DNA of 64,000 nt, from contig NZ_RQVT01000056.1 in NCBI RefSeq assembly GCF_004010055.1, positions 186,001-250,000 of the forward strand. The letters run 5' to 3'. Under the pieces are notes generated by a model that was given only the letters and a program-made list of their open reading frames with translations, was not told the DNA's origin and ran no database searches. This DNA comes from Psychroflexus aestuariivivens. Its GTDB lineage: Bacteria > Bacteroidota > Bacteroidia > Flavobacteriales > Flavobacteriaceae. A program made the position numbers and the translations under genes. Each line of letters opens with the position of its first letter. Position 1 is the first letter of the stretch. Below, in pieces: positions 17,452-24,962 of the stretch.

Positions 17452-18186
17452 TTAATCAGAAATATTGAAGCTAATCGGTATGGCAAAAATCACACCTACG
17501 GCTTTCCCACGCTGTTTGCCAGGTTGCATTTTGGGTAATTTTTCAATCACACGCTGACTTTCTTCTTTTAGTTTGGGATGCGAAGCTCTGGCATTTAGGA
17601 ATTCTACTTCACCTTTATGATTTATTTTGAAAGTGGTATAAATTCTATTTTTGCCCTCTAATCCTAAATCTGAAGCCAATCTGGTGTCAAATTCTTTGTT
17701 GATAAACTTTTGAATTTGCTTATTCATACAGGCTTTGCGTTCATCGTTATTGCTAAGGTTTTCGCAACCTGGAAAGATTGGTACATCTTCTATCAATTCA
17801 AAAGACATTTCTGTGATGGGTTCATCTTCAGTTTTTTCTAAATCTTTAAAATCGATGATACCAGTCGATTCGAGTGGCTCTGGTTCAGTGTCTTCTAGTT
17901 TTGAATCTGGGTCTGTTTCGATTTTGTCATCAACAATTTCAAAATCATCGATTTTTGGCTGTGGTTTAGAAATTGGCTTCACTTTTTTTTCAGGTAATTT
18001 CACAATTGGTATTTCTTCTGTTTTCAATATTTGATAATCCACTTGATCATGATCTGTCATCGTTCGGGCTTCAGTTTTCCATTCTACTGAAATTAATACA
18101 AGTGATAATACGGCAATGAGTCCAATTTGAAAGAAGAATACTTTCTTTTTGTTCAGGTTTTTGTGGTCATATTTTTTAGGTTTCAT
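17452..18186 (-). CDS. tonB: Energy transducer TonB
   Basis: A 244-residue inner-membrane protein that couples the ExbBD proton motor to outer-membrane receptors. One membrane helix lies at about residues 16-33. A Pro/Lys and Glu/Asp-rich periplasmic spacer follows (VKLPEKKVKPISKPQPK). After a segment typical of Bacteroidota TonB (EDVPIFPGCENL.. ERKACMNKQIQKFI) comes the TonB C-terminal domain TTFKINHKGEVEFLNARASHPKLKEESQRVIEKLP. It lies tail-to-tail with the HmuY gene and near two receptors, so it may be devoted to these systems. No exbB or exbD is adjacent. Confidence 0.93.
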   Translation of the reverse strand: MKPKKYDHKNLNKKKVFFFQIGLIAVLSLVLISVEWKTEARTMTDHDQVDYQILKTEEIPIVKLPEKKVKPISKPQPKIDDFEIVDDKIETDPDSKLEDTEPEPLESTGIIDFKDLEKTEDEPITEMSFELIEDVPIFPGCENLSNNDERKACMNKQIQKFINKEFDTRLASDLGLEGKNRIYTTFKINHKGEVEFLNARASHPKLKEESQRVIEKLPKMQPGKQRGKAVGVIFAIPISFNISD

Positions 18187-18517
18187 AACTAAAGTGTTTT
18201 AAAAATTTGAAATAAGAATTATTGAGCTACTCAGAGAAAAATCTGATAACTTTCAAGTTCACTAAAACGAATTCGTTATGAATAAATGGCCAATATTTGA
18301 TATTATTAGTTTTCCAACAACAATGCCAAAACTGTTCAGAAATTATAAAATCAAAATTTGGTTAAAGGGCTTGTTGCTCTTTTCTTAAGTTGCTTCCCAA
18401 ATAAATGACTGGATATCAAATATTTAAAATATATATTTTTAAATCAAACATTAAGCGTTAAAAAAAAATTATTTTCAATTTCAAAGTTTACAAAATAATT
18501 TTAGCCGATTCCTTTTT
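18187..18517. other. Intergenic region of 331 bases without a recognisable gene
   Basis: AT-rich DNA between the start of tonB and the end of the FecA-like receptor, both on the - strand. It must hold the tonB promoter, but I see no good TAnnTTTG element and no copy of the 19-bp box. A 36-codon frame at 18278-18388 has no supporting signal. No clear terminator hairpin follows the receptor gene. Confidence 0.6.
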
Positions 18518-20947
18518 TTAAAATTCTATAGCAAGAGTAGCATACCAATTCCTTGGCGCTGAAGGAATTATTCCTGGACCTGGATAACCAGTTGCTCTTC
18601 TCGTGAAATAGTTTTCATCTAGAAGGTTATTAATTCCTGTTTCAAGTTTGAAACTTTTGTATCTATAAGCTAAAGAAAAATCTAAAATGTCGTATTGAGG
18701 AATCTCTCCTACAATACCATTATTGGGAATTGCTCGAGAATTGTTTGCATCAGTAAATTGTTCTGAAAGGTAGGTGTATTGAAGGCTGGAAGAAAGATTC
18801 TTATAAGCAAATCTTATTCCTGTTTTCAAATTAAGATCAGGTATAAATTCTACTATATTTCCTTCAACTCCCTGTTGATCAGATCTTGTGTATTCTGAAT
18901 TTATTAGAGAAGTATTCACAAATAAGTTTAGACTATAAGCTGAATTTAATTTGAAAATTTTTTTAAAATTGAAATCAACTAAAGATTCCACACCATAAAT
19001 AATAGCGTCACCAACATTCGTCCGAAGAAGAATTGGACGATTATCGTCACGAACATCTTGAACTATTCCTATTCTGTCACGATAAGACAAAGCAAAAAGA
19101 CTGGCATCGTAAGAAATGTAATTATTAATTTTTCCTCGAAAACCAAAATCGGCAGTAAAGCCTTCCTCGTCTTTGATATCTTCATCTACTTCAAATGTTG
19201 GATTGGCGACATTAATATCTGAAAAAGTCACCGAGCGGTAATTTTCAGAAATATTTGCATAAAATTCAACAGCGTTAGTTGGCTTATAACTCATTCCTGC
19301 ACCTAACAAAACGAAAGAACGGTCAAGGCTTAATTGTTCTTCAACTATCTGCTCGTTTATAATATTGCCCGCTGCGTCAAAATTTAGTTCTGTAAAAACT
19401 GCGTCGCTCGCAGTTTTAATGTATTCAAAACGAAAACCTGGTGTAAAAGACAATTTATCTGTGATGTAAAAAATATTTTCACCAAAAATTGCCAAGTTGG
19501 TATTCGGCAAATCAGATATATATTGATTTGGATAACCTGGAAATTCTTCGTTCCTAAAACTAAAATCAGCATCGGAACCATCAGATCCAGGACCTTGTTG
19601 TTCTTGATTATCTGATTTATAAAATTTAGAACCAATCAAAAATGTAGCGTCTCTATCTAAAATCTTAAATTCATTGAGCAGTCTTACTTCAAAGCCGAAA
19701 TTACTAAAATCACTAACAATAAGATCTCGCTCCTCATTAGAGTCTAATTGGTCAACACGATTTGTTCTAAAACCAATAGCGCTACGTTTTGCCTGAAGCC
19801 CAAAAAAATTGAATGTAAAATTTGTCTGCTCAGAAAATTCATGCGAAAGTTTCAGGTTATACAAAAGCCAATCAACATCAAACCAATTCCGCTCTCGATT
19901 GCTCTGAAATGGGTCTTCAGCAAACATTTGGTCTGTTAATCCTCCTGCCTGTTGAGCTAAGTAATTCATATAAGTAACTTCAGCAGTTAGCTTAGTTTTT
20001 TCATTGAACTTATAGCCTAAATGTGAGAATATATTGATGGACTCATAGTCGGAGTTGGGTCTAAAACCATTTCCGCGTTTATAGTTCGTGTAGGCATAAT
20101 AGCTCAACTTACCTGAAGTCCCGCTTAAGCTTGTGAAATTTGTATATAAACCAAAACTACCTCCCGTATTTCTTGTAATGACATCCAAAGGTTGATTTGG
20201 ATTTGGTTCTTTCATAATGAAGTTTACCAGTCCGCCAAACTGAGTTCCATACTGCAAAGATGCGGCACCTCTTACTATTTGGATTTCTTTGAGACCTTCC
20301 GAAGCCGGCGTATAATAACTTTCTGGATATCCCAGTACATCCGCACTTATATCATAGCCATTCTGGCGTGTGTTGAAATTTGCTGTTCTATTCGGATTGA
20401 GACCTCTACCGCCTATATTTAGTTGTAAACCAGCGTCGTCATTTTGAAATATATTCAGCCCAGCGATCTGGCTATAGATTTGTCGAGCATTATTGGTTGC
20501 CAAATTGGCCATAGACTGATCGACCTGAATAACCTCTGTTTTTTTGCCTGCATAAATAGCTGTTCCTTCAACATCTTTTAGACGATTTAGCTCAAAAACC
20601 CTTTCTTTTTGAGCTATGATTTGAACTTCAGATAATTGTTCAGATAAAGCTTCAAGTGAAATATTTATATTTGATACTTCTTCTAGGTTAATTTGTTTTT
20701 CAAAGATTTGAAACTGAAATCCATAAAAGACTAAATCTATTTGTTTTTTTGAGGTTTTAAAGTTGAAATAACCCGAAGCATCAGTTTGTGCTAAAATACC
20801 ATAGTGTTTTTCGTATATATTAACTTCTTCTAATGGTTTTTGAGTGTCTTTATCATAAACATAACCCTCCAGTTGATAAGTTTGAGACCAACCCACAAGA
20901 GAAAATAAACATAAAACTAATATTTTACTAAAGTCCTTTGATGTCAT
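18518..20947 (-). CDS. TonB-dependent receptor, FecA-like, with N-terminal carboxypeptidase-regulatory-like domain
   Basis: An 809-residue outer-membrane receptor. The signal peptide ends at about GWSQ (residue 22). Residues 24-105 form the CarboxypepD_reg-like domain (LEGYVYDKDTQKPLEEVNIYEKHYG). The plug includes IGGRGLNPNRTANFNTRQNGYDIS and EIQIVRGAASLQYGTQFGGLVNFIMKEP, characteristic of Fe(III)-dicitrate/siderophore receptors. The barrel ends in YATLAIEF. Its first 20 bases overlap the end of the HTTM gene, so it is the last cistron of the DUF4856-imelysin-HTTM operon. A siderophore or iron-chelate substrate is inferred from family and neighbours. Confidence 0.9.
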   Translation of the reverse strand: MTSKDFSKILVLCLFSLVGWSQTYQLEGYVYDKDTQKPLEEVNIYEKHYGILAQTDASGYFNFKTSKKQIDLVFYGFQFQIFEKQINLEEVSNINISLEALSEQLSEVQIIAQKERVFELNRLKDVEGTAIYAGKKTEVIQVDQSMANLATNNARQIYSQIAGLNIFQNDDAGLQLNIGGRGLNPNRTANFNTRQNGYDISADVLGYPESYYTPASEGLKEIQIVRGAASLQYGTQFGGLVNFIMKEPNPNQPLDVITRNTGGSFGLYTNFTSLSGTSGKLSYYAYTNYKRGNGFRPNSDYESINIFSHLGYKFNEKTKLTAEVTYMNYLAQQAGGLTDQMFAEDPFQSNRERNWFDVDWLLYNLKLSHEFSEQTNFTFNFFGLQAKRSAIGFRTNRVDQLDSNEERDLIVSDFSNFGFEVRLLNEFKILDRDATFLIGSKFYKSDNQEQQGPGSDGSDADFSFRNEEFPGYPNQYISDLPNTNLAIFGENIFYITDKLSFTPGFRFEYIKTASDAVFTELNFDAAGNIINEQIVEEQLSLDRSFVLLGAGMSYKPTNAVEFYANISENYRSVTFSDINVANPTFEVDEDIKDEEGFTADFGFRGKINNYISYDASLFALSYRDRIGIVQDVRDDNRPILLRTNVGDAIIYGVESLVDFNFKKIFKLNSAYSLNLFVNTSLINSEYTRSDQQGVEGNIVEFIPDLNLKTGIRFAYKNLSSSLQYTYLSEQFTDANNSRAIPNNGIVGEIPQYDILDFSLAYRYKSFKLETGINNLLDENYFTRRATGYPGPGIIPSAPRNWYATLAIEF

Positions 20948-22292
20948 CTTTAAATGGTAAAATCCAAGTTTTTGACTTGAATGATTCGTATTGTTTTAAT
21001 AAATCTACACCTGGATCGATGTAAGGTTGACTTCTTCTCCCGTTGAGTGCTACATAACTTTCTACATAAATTTCAATAGGTTGATGACCTTGAGATTTGA
21101 AGTGATCACCGAGATAATGAGCATATTCCAAAATAAAATCAGGCTGAGTACTCATTTGTTTTTCCTGAAAAGAAGAAAGGAAATCTGAATTATCTACATA
21201 GAAATAGGTTTCCTTTTCTGGGTTAACAACTTTAAAGTTTGCGTATCCACGCTTTTCCATTAACATGACACGCCAAGAAAAGCGATAACCTTCCTCCCTC
21301 CAAAATAACTCACTAGGATATAAAACATATCTAAAAGGCAAGATAATCTGAATAACAAAAAATATTACCAAAACCAAAATTACTGGTTTTTGCCTCGATT
21401 TTAAGTAAGCTTCGGTTTTTACACCTTTAGGTTCTATATTGAATAATTGAAGCATTTTTTTTATAAAATTGATAATTTTATGATGAACTTCAGCATCAAA
21501 AAATATCAAACTTCCAATAATCATAATATAGGGAAACATGCCTATAGGAAAGAGAACTCTTGTAAAAATGTGAAAAAACACCACTAAAATAAAGGCAAAA
21601 ATTCGTGTTCTTTTATACAAGAGCAAAAAAGGAATCATTAAATCATACAACATTCCAGACCAGCTCATAACATAGTGAAACCATTCTTGATGCATTAAGT
21701 TCCCGCCAATGAGAGGTAAATCATATTTAGAAGGCAACCATATTTTCAAAGGCATTGCTTTGAATAACCAGTCACTGTTGAGTTTTGCCAAACCCGCATA
21801 AAAATAAACAATGGCAAGCATTAGTTTAATCGTATCTATGGTCCATTTTGGAATGAGGGCGTATTGCTTTTTTCTTATGATATTATCTATAGAATAAAAA
21901 GCATTGGCAGGTAGAAATATCATCAAAAAACTAACTAAACTGATAAAGTAGTAGTGATTGAGATAAGTGGTTTTATCCATGAATTCTATATAGGTAAAAC
22001 TCAAAAAGAATAAGACAATTGATAATCTATACTTTAGCCCAAGTGCTACAAACAAAGCAGAAATCCCGCAAATGATAAATATAAGATAAGTCCAATCTCC
22101 AAGAGGTTTCACCCATTCAAAACCATAGTATGAAAAATGAAATTTTGGATTCAGATAGAGCTTTTCAATCCAACCATAGCTCCAAAACCGAATAATACTG
22201 ATAAACATCATCAACCCAAAGCCTATTCTAAACACTGCCAGTGGTGCGGCTGAGACTTGTTTATGTAAGTAGGATTTAAAATGATTTAACAT
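20928..22292 (-). CDS. HTTM domain membrane protein (vitamin K-dependent carboxylase-like)
   Basis: A 454-residue polytopic membrane protein of the HTTM family, named for homology to the horizontally transferred transmembrane domain of vitamin K-dependent gamma-carboxylase. Its N terminus, AAPLAVFRIGFGLMMFISIIRFW, is typical, followed by about eight hydrophobic segments and motifs KTTYLNHYYFISLVSFLM and IKLMLAIVYFYAGLAKLNSDWL that are conserved in the family. The C-terminal 110 residues are soluble (RYVLYPSELFWREEGYRFSWRVML, then VESYVALNGRRSQPYIDPGVD). It overlaps the receptor gene and follows the imelysin gene. In bacteria the biochemical function is unknown; association with imelysin and a TonB receptor suggests iron handling. 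Confidence 0.85.
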   Translation of the reverse strand: MLNHFKSYLHKQVSAAPLAVFRIGFGLMMFISIIRFWSYGWIEKLYLNPKFHFSYYGFEWVKPLGDWTYLIFIICGISALFVALGLKYRLSIVLFFLSFTYIEFMDKTTYLNHYYFISLVSFLMIFLPANAFYSIDNIIRKKQYALIPKWTIDTIKLMLAIVYFYAGLAKLNSDWLFKAMPLKIWLPSKYDLPLIGGNLMHQEWFHYVMSWSGMLYDLMIPFLLLYKRTRIFAFILVVFFHIFTRVLFPIGMFPYIMIIGSLIFFDAEVHHKIINFIKKMLQLFNIEPKGVKTEAYLKSRQKPVILVLVIFFVIQIILPFRYVLYPSELFWREEGYRFSWRVMLMEKRGYANFKVVNPEKETYFYVDNSDFLSSFQEKQMSTQPDFILEYAHYLGDHFKSQGHQPIEIYVESYVALNGRRSQPYIDPGVDLLKQYESFKSKTWILPFKDDIKGL

Positions 22293-22301
22293 AAGAATAG
22301 A

Positions 22302-22330
22302 AAGGGATTTTCAAATTCTGAAAATCCCTT
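22302..22330. terminator. Hairpin between imelysin and HTTM genes
   Basis: AAGGGATTTTCA pairs perfectly with TGAAAATCCCTT across 5 bases. The T-run is better on the + strand than on the - strand, where the genes lie, so it may act as partial attenuator or mRNA end rather than a full terminator. Confidence 0.5.
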
Positions 22331-22360
22331 ATTTTTAATAATAATTTTACTTAGAATATA

Positions 22361-23485
22361 TTAATCTCCATCAGCATCAACATAATCTACACTTATATCC
22401 AAAGCCTGTAGCATATCAACTTTCAAAAAAACAACTCCAAGTTGGATAATGTCGAAAGTTTCGGTCATTGCCACACTGTTGTTTTCAACTTGTTCTGCAA
22501 AACTATCGTTCAGCGTATTAATCTTATTTTCTGCTGCAACAAATTGGTTATTGATCAGCGTGCTAAGATCTTCACCATCTTTAATGGTATTGAGAAAATC
22601 GAGATAGTCATCAAGACTTCTCCCTTCATTACCTCCAACATAAGCACGACCATTAAAAAAGTTTTTTATTGCATCAACAGCTTCAAGTGCTAATGTTTTG
22701 GAAAAATCACCGGCATAAAAAGCTTCTACTCGATCTGGTAAAGGATTTGGTGAAAAATTACCAGCTGGTATTCCAAACTTATTAGCTCTAAATCCCTTTT
22801 CATAGTAAAAGATAAAATCATTAACTACTAAATTGATTGATCCAGTTGCAGAATTGTCTGTATTATTTACAAAACTATCTCGGTAAGCATTTTTCCAATC
22901 GTCAAGTATAGCTTGGGTTAAGCTTTCCATCCTGTCTGTAAGATCAGATAAATAGGTTTTATAATTGTTAGAATCAGCTGAAGTTGAGTAGAATTCTAGA
23001 ATTTCAACATCAGAATCTCCTAAGCCATAAAGCATATAATCTAAAGCTGGAAAACCGACAGCATCATTATTATTGACGCTCGCTAAATCATAATTTTGAT
23101 TATCGATGTTTTGCTGAATATCTACAGTATTAGTTGGATACACATTCATCTGAAAGATATAATTTGTGTTTTCAGCTATCCCCACATTAAACATTTCTGC
23201 ATGCTGCCAAACTTTGTAAGCTTCTTTCCAGGAAGTTCTCATATTTTCAAGATTAGAAGTATTTGGTTCTGCAATAAAAATATTTTTTTGAGCAACCATT
23301 GCTTCTAGCTTTGTATCTAAATCTTCATAAACTGGAATGATGATATTATTAGCCCAATTGCTTAACATAGCTGAGCGATCGAAACCATCATTGACTGAGT
23401 TCCCAGAATCATTATCATCTGAACTACAAGCGACTATCATCATAACAGAAGCTAAAGTAAAAAGACCTAAAATGATTTTCTTCAT
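22361..23485 (-). CDS. Imelysin family lipoprotein
   Basis: A 374-residue lipoprotein: signal MKKIILGLFTLAS and lipobox IVAC give Cys20, then SSDDNDSGN. The imelysin (M75/IrpA/EfeO-like) domain shows NMRTSWKEAYKVWQHAEMF, the core motif VGFPALDYMLYGLGD, and FRANKFGIPAGNF. Imelysins are iron-regulated proteins, some binding iron in the periplasm; peptidase activity is not well supported. I chose the ATG at 23485: the frame can be extended to a TTG at 23506, but that TTG lies within a -7 promoter element (23504-23511). ATGs at 23494 and 23488 are also possible. Confidence 0.9.
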   Translation of the reverse strand: MKKIILGLFTLASVMMIVACSSDDNDSGNSVNDGFDRSAMLSNWANNIIIPVYEDLDTKLEAMVAQKNIFIAEPNTSNLENMRTSWKEAYKVWQHAEMFNVGIAENTNYIFQMNVYPTNTVDIQQNIDNQNYDLASVNNNDAVGFPALDYMLYGLGDSDVEILEFYSTSADSNNYKTYLSDLTDRMESLTQAILDDWKNAYRDSFVNNTDNSATGSINLVVNDFIFYYEKGFRANKFGIPAGNFSPNPLPDRVEAFYAGDFSKTLALEAVDAIKNFFNGRAYVGGNEGRSLDDYLDFLNTIKDGEDLSTLINNQFVAAENKINTLNDSFAEQVENNSVAMTETFDIIQLGVVFLKVDMLQALDISVDYVDADGD

Positions 23486-23503
23486 CATGTTCATTTTTTT
23501 TTG

Positions 23504-23511
23504 CAAATATA
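23504..23511 (-). promoter_or_regulatory. Promoter -7 element for the imelysin gene (TATATTTG)
   Basis: TAnnTTTG match directly upstream of the ATG cluster. It overlaps a misleading TTG codon and would give a very short leader. The 19-bp box at 23539 covers its -33 region. Confidence 0.5.
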
Positions 23512-23538
23512 AAAAGTAAGAAAGCTTTTTGGTACTTA

Positions 23539-23557
23539 ATTTAGTCTTAAACTAATT
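23539..23557. promoter_or_regulatory. Candidate iron-regulator operator upstream of imelysin
   Basis: ATTTAGT-CTTAA-ACTAATT, 19 bp, 7-5-7, arms matching at 6 of 7 positions; a longer TAATTTAG / CTAAATTA repeat also spans it. Located 28 bases upstream of the -7 element. Confidence 0.4.
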
Positions 23558-23562
23558 CTAAA

Positions 23563-24768
23563 TTAGCTTCCAGCTTGTTCTAAAGTAAAATTAAATCTGG
23601 CAGCTATTTGGCTAGCAAGTTCTTCTAATGTTTCTTCAGAAACATCCCAGAATCCATTACCTTCAAGTAAAGTATCTAGCATAGCATCAACTTCAGCTTT
23701 AGAAAAATAAGGCGCTTCAGTATCGTTATTTCTGGTAAATTGTAGACTGTAAATAAAACCAATTCCTTCGGACAAATCGTGAAATGCTGCACCTTTATCA
23801 TTAGCAATTACATTTTTTCCTTGTTCTAAATAATAAACAGCTCTGATGCCAATTATTTCAGAAACTCTCTCTTTTATAATTTCAGCTTGTTGATCTCTTA
23901 AACTATAATCTTTCGCAACTATTGCAGCACGACCTAATTTGAAAGCATTATAAATTTCATCTGCAATACCCTCAAAATCTGAATCATTTTCTACACGAGC
24001 TAAATACTTGTTCAAAAAGCTATCTTGACCAAGTTCTGGATTCAACTGATTATCTGTACCATATAAATAACCAAATGCCTCGTCCCATTTGTGTTCCATG
24101 GTAGTGTAATTTTTACCATCTTCTGTAATGTCATTATTATTGTTTTCAACATTATTAGCTTCATCTAATACAGAAACACTTAAATAATTATTGAGCATTT
24201 GATCTGTCATTACAGCGCCTATAAGAGACTTTAGCACCGCCTGATTATATTCAAGACCTTTAGCATTCACATATCGTACGCTTCCACCTCCTGCTTCTTG
24301 AATTTGACCAGCTTGACCAGGAGCAGCTGTCGTATTCCAATTTGGAAAAACTTCTATTACTTGCGCACTAATCCAATTATCAAATTGATTTTTGATTGCT
24401 TGTGCATCTGTAGTATTTGCAGAAAAATAATCTCTAGATGCTGCGGTTTTACTTCTTAAACTTTTATCAGATGCATTTAGGTCTGCATCAGAAAAATCAT
24501 TATCACCTTCTTGGTGCGCATACATAGATAATAAGTCAGTTTCTGTTTTGCTTGTGTTTTTCAATGCATCATCGAGCTCATTTCCCATCATAATTCTGGT
24601 CGTCTGACCTGAATAACTTACGGTTGAATTACCATCACGCTCAAAGCTATAAGTTTGTGGTGCTTCAACTTCTGGGGTAATAATTGCATTATCATCATCG
24701 TCACTACAAGAAGTCAAAAGCAATGCTACAGTAAAAAATAAGCTTAAAAATAAATTTGATTTTTTCAT
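23563..24768 (-). CDS. DUF4856 lipoprotein (imelysin-related)
   Basis: A 401-residue lipoprotein: signal MKKSNLFLSLFF, lipobox LLTSC with Cys21, then SDDDD, the acidic run common in surface lipoproteins of this group. The family features are YSFERDGNSTVSYSGQTTRI near residue 42, HKWDEAFGYLYG in the middle and AAFHDLSEGIGFIYSLQFTRN toward the end, as in DUF4856 proteins. The alpha-helical layout resembles imelysin, with the WDEAFGYLYG segment in the place of the imelysin core. It is first in an operon-like run with imelysin, HTTM and a receptor, and carries a good promoter with a candidate iron operator. Function not established. Confidence 0.88.
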   Translation of the reverse strand: MKKSNLFLSLFFTVALLLTSCSDDDDNAIITPEVEAPQTYSFERDGNSTVSYSGQTTRIMMGNELDDALKNTSKTETDLLSMYAHQEGDNDFSDADLNASDKSLRSKTAASRDYFSANTTDAQAIKNQFDNWISAQVIEVFPNWNTTAAPGQAGQIQEAGGGSVRYVNAKGLEYNQAVLKSLIGAVMTDQMLNNYLSVSVLDEANNVENNNNDITEDGKNYTTMEHKWDEAFGYLYGTDNQLNPELGQDSFLNKYLARVENDSDFEGIADEIYNAFKLGRAAIVAKDYSLRDQQAEIIKERVSEIIGIRAVYYLEQGKNVIANDKGAAFHDLSEGIGFIYSLQFTRNNDTEAPYFSKAEVDAMLDTLLEGNGFWDVSEETLEELASQIAARFNFTLEQAGS

Positions 24769-24786
24769 TCTAATTCGTTTGTTTTA

Positions 24787-24805
24787 ATTTAGACTTGTTA
24801 TAAAT
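24787..24805. promoter_or_regulatory. Candidate iron-regulator operator upstream of the DUF4856 gene
   Basis: ATTTAGA-CTTGT-TATAAAT, 19 bp, 7-5-7, arms matching at 6 of 7. It begins 6 bases downstream of the -7 element, so it covers the likely transcription start. Confidence 0.42.
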
Positions 24806-24811
24806 ACGATG

Positions 24812-24841
24812 CAAATATAAAACACTTCACAAATTCACCAA
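24812..24841 (-). promoter_or_regulatory. Promoter of the DUF4856 gene (TTG, 19-base spacer, TATATTTG)
   Basis: Both elements of the Bacteroidota promoter are present on the - strand: TTG at 24841-24839 and TATATTTG at 24819-24812, spaced 19 bases. This is one of the best promoter matches in the window. Confidence 0.68.
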
Positions 24842-24962
24842 ATTTTATTTGTATTAAGTTTAAATAACAATAGTTAAAATTCGAGGATGATCTTAGGATC
24901 AGAATCTTATTACCAAAAAAGTCTAGGAAATGATATTTAGTAGGCTAAAATCTATTTAAATA

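Noticed and set aside
18278-18388. 36-codon + strand frame in the tonB-receptor gap
   Set aside because: No ribosome site, no promoter element, composition like random AT-rich DNA.
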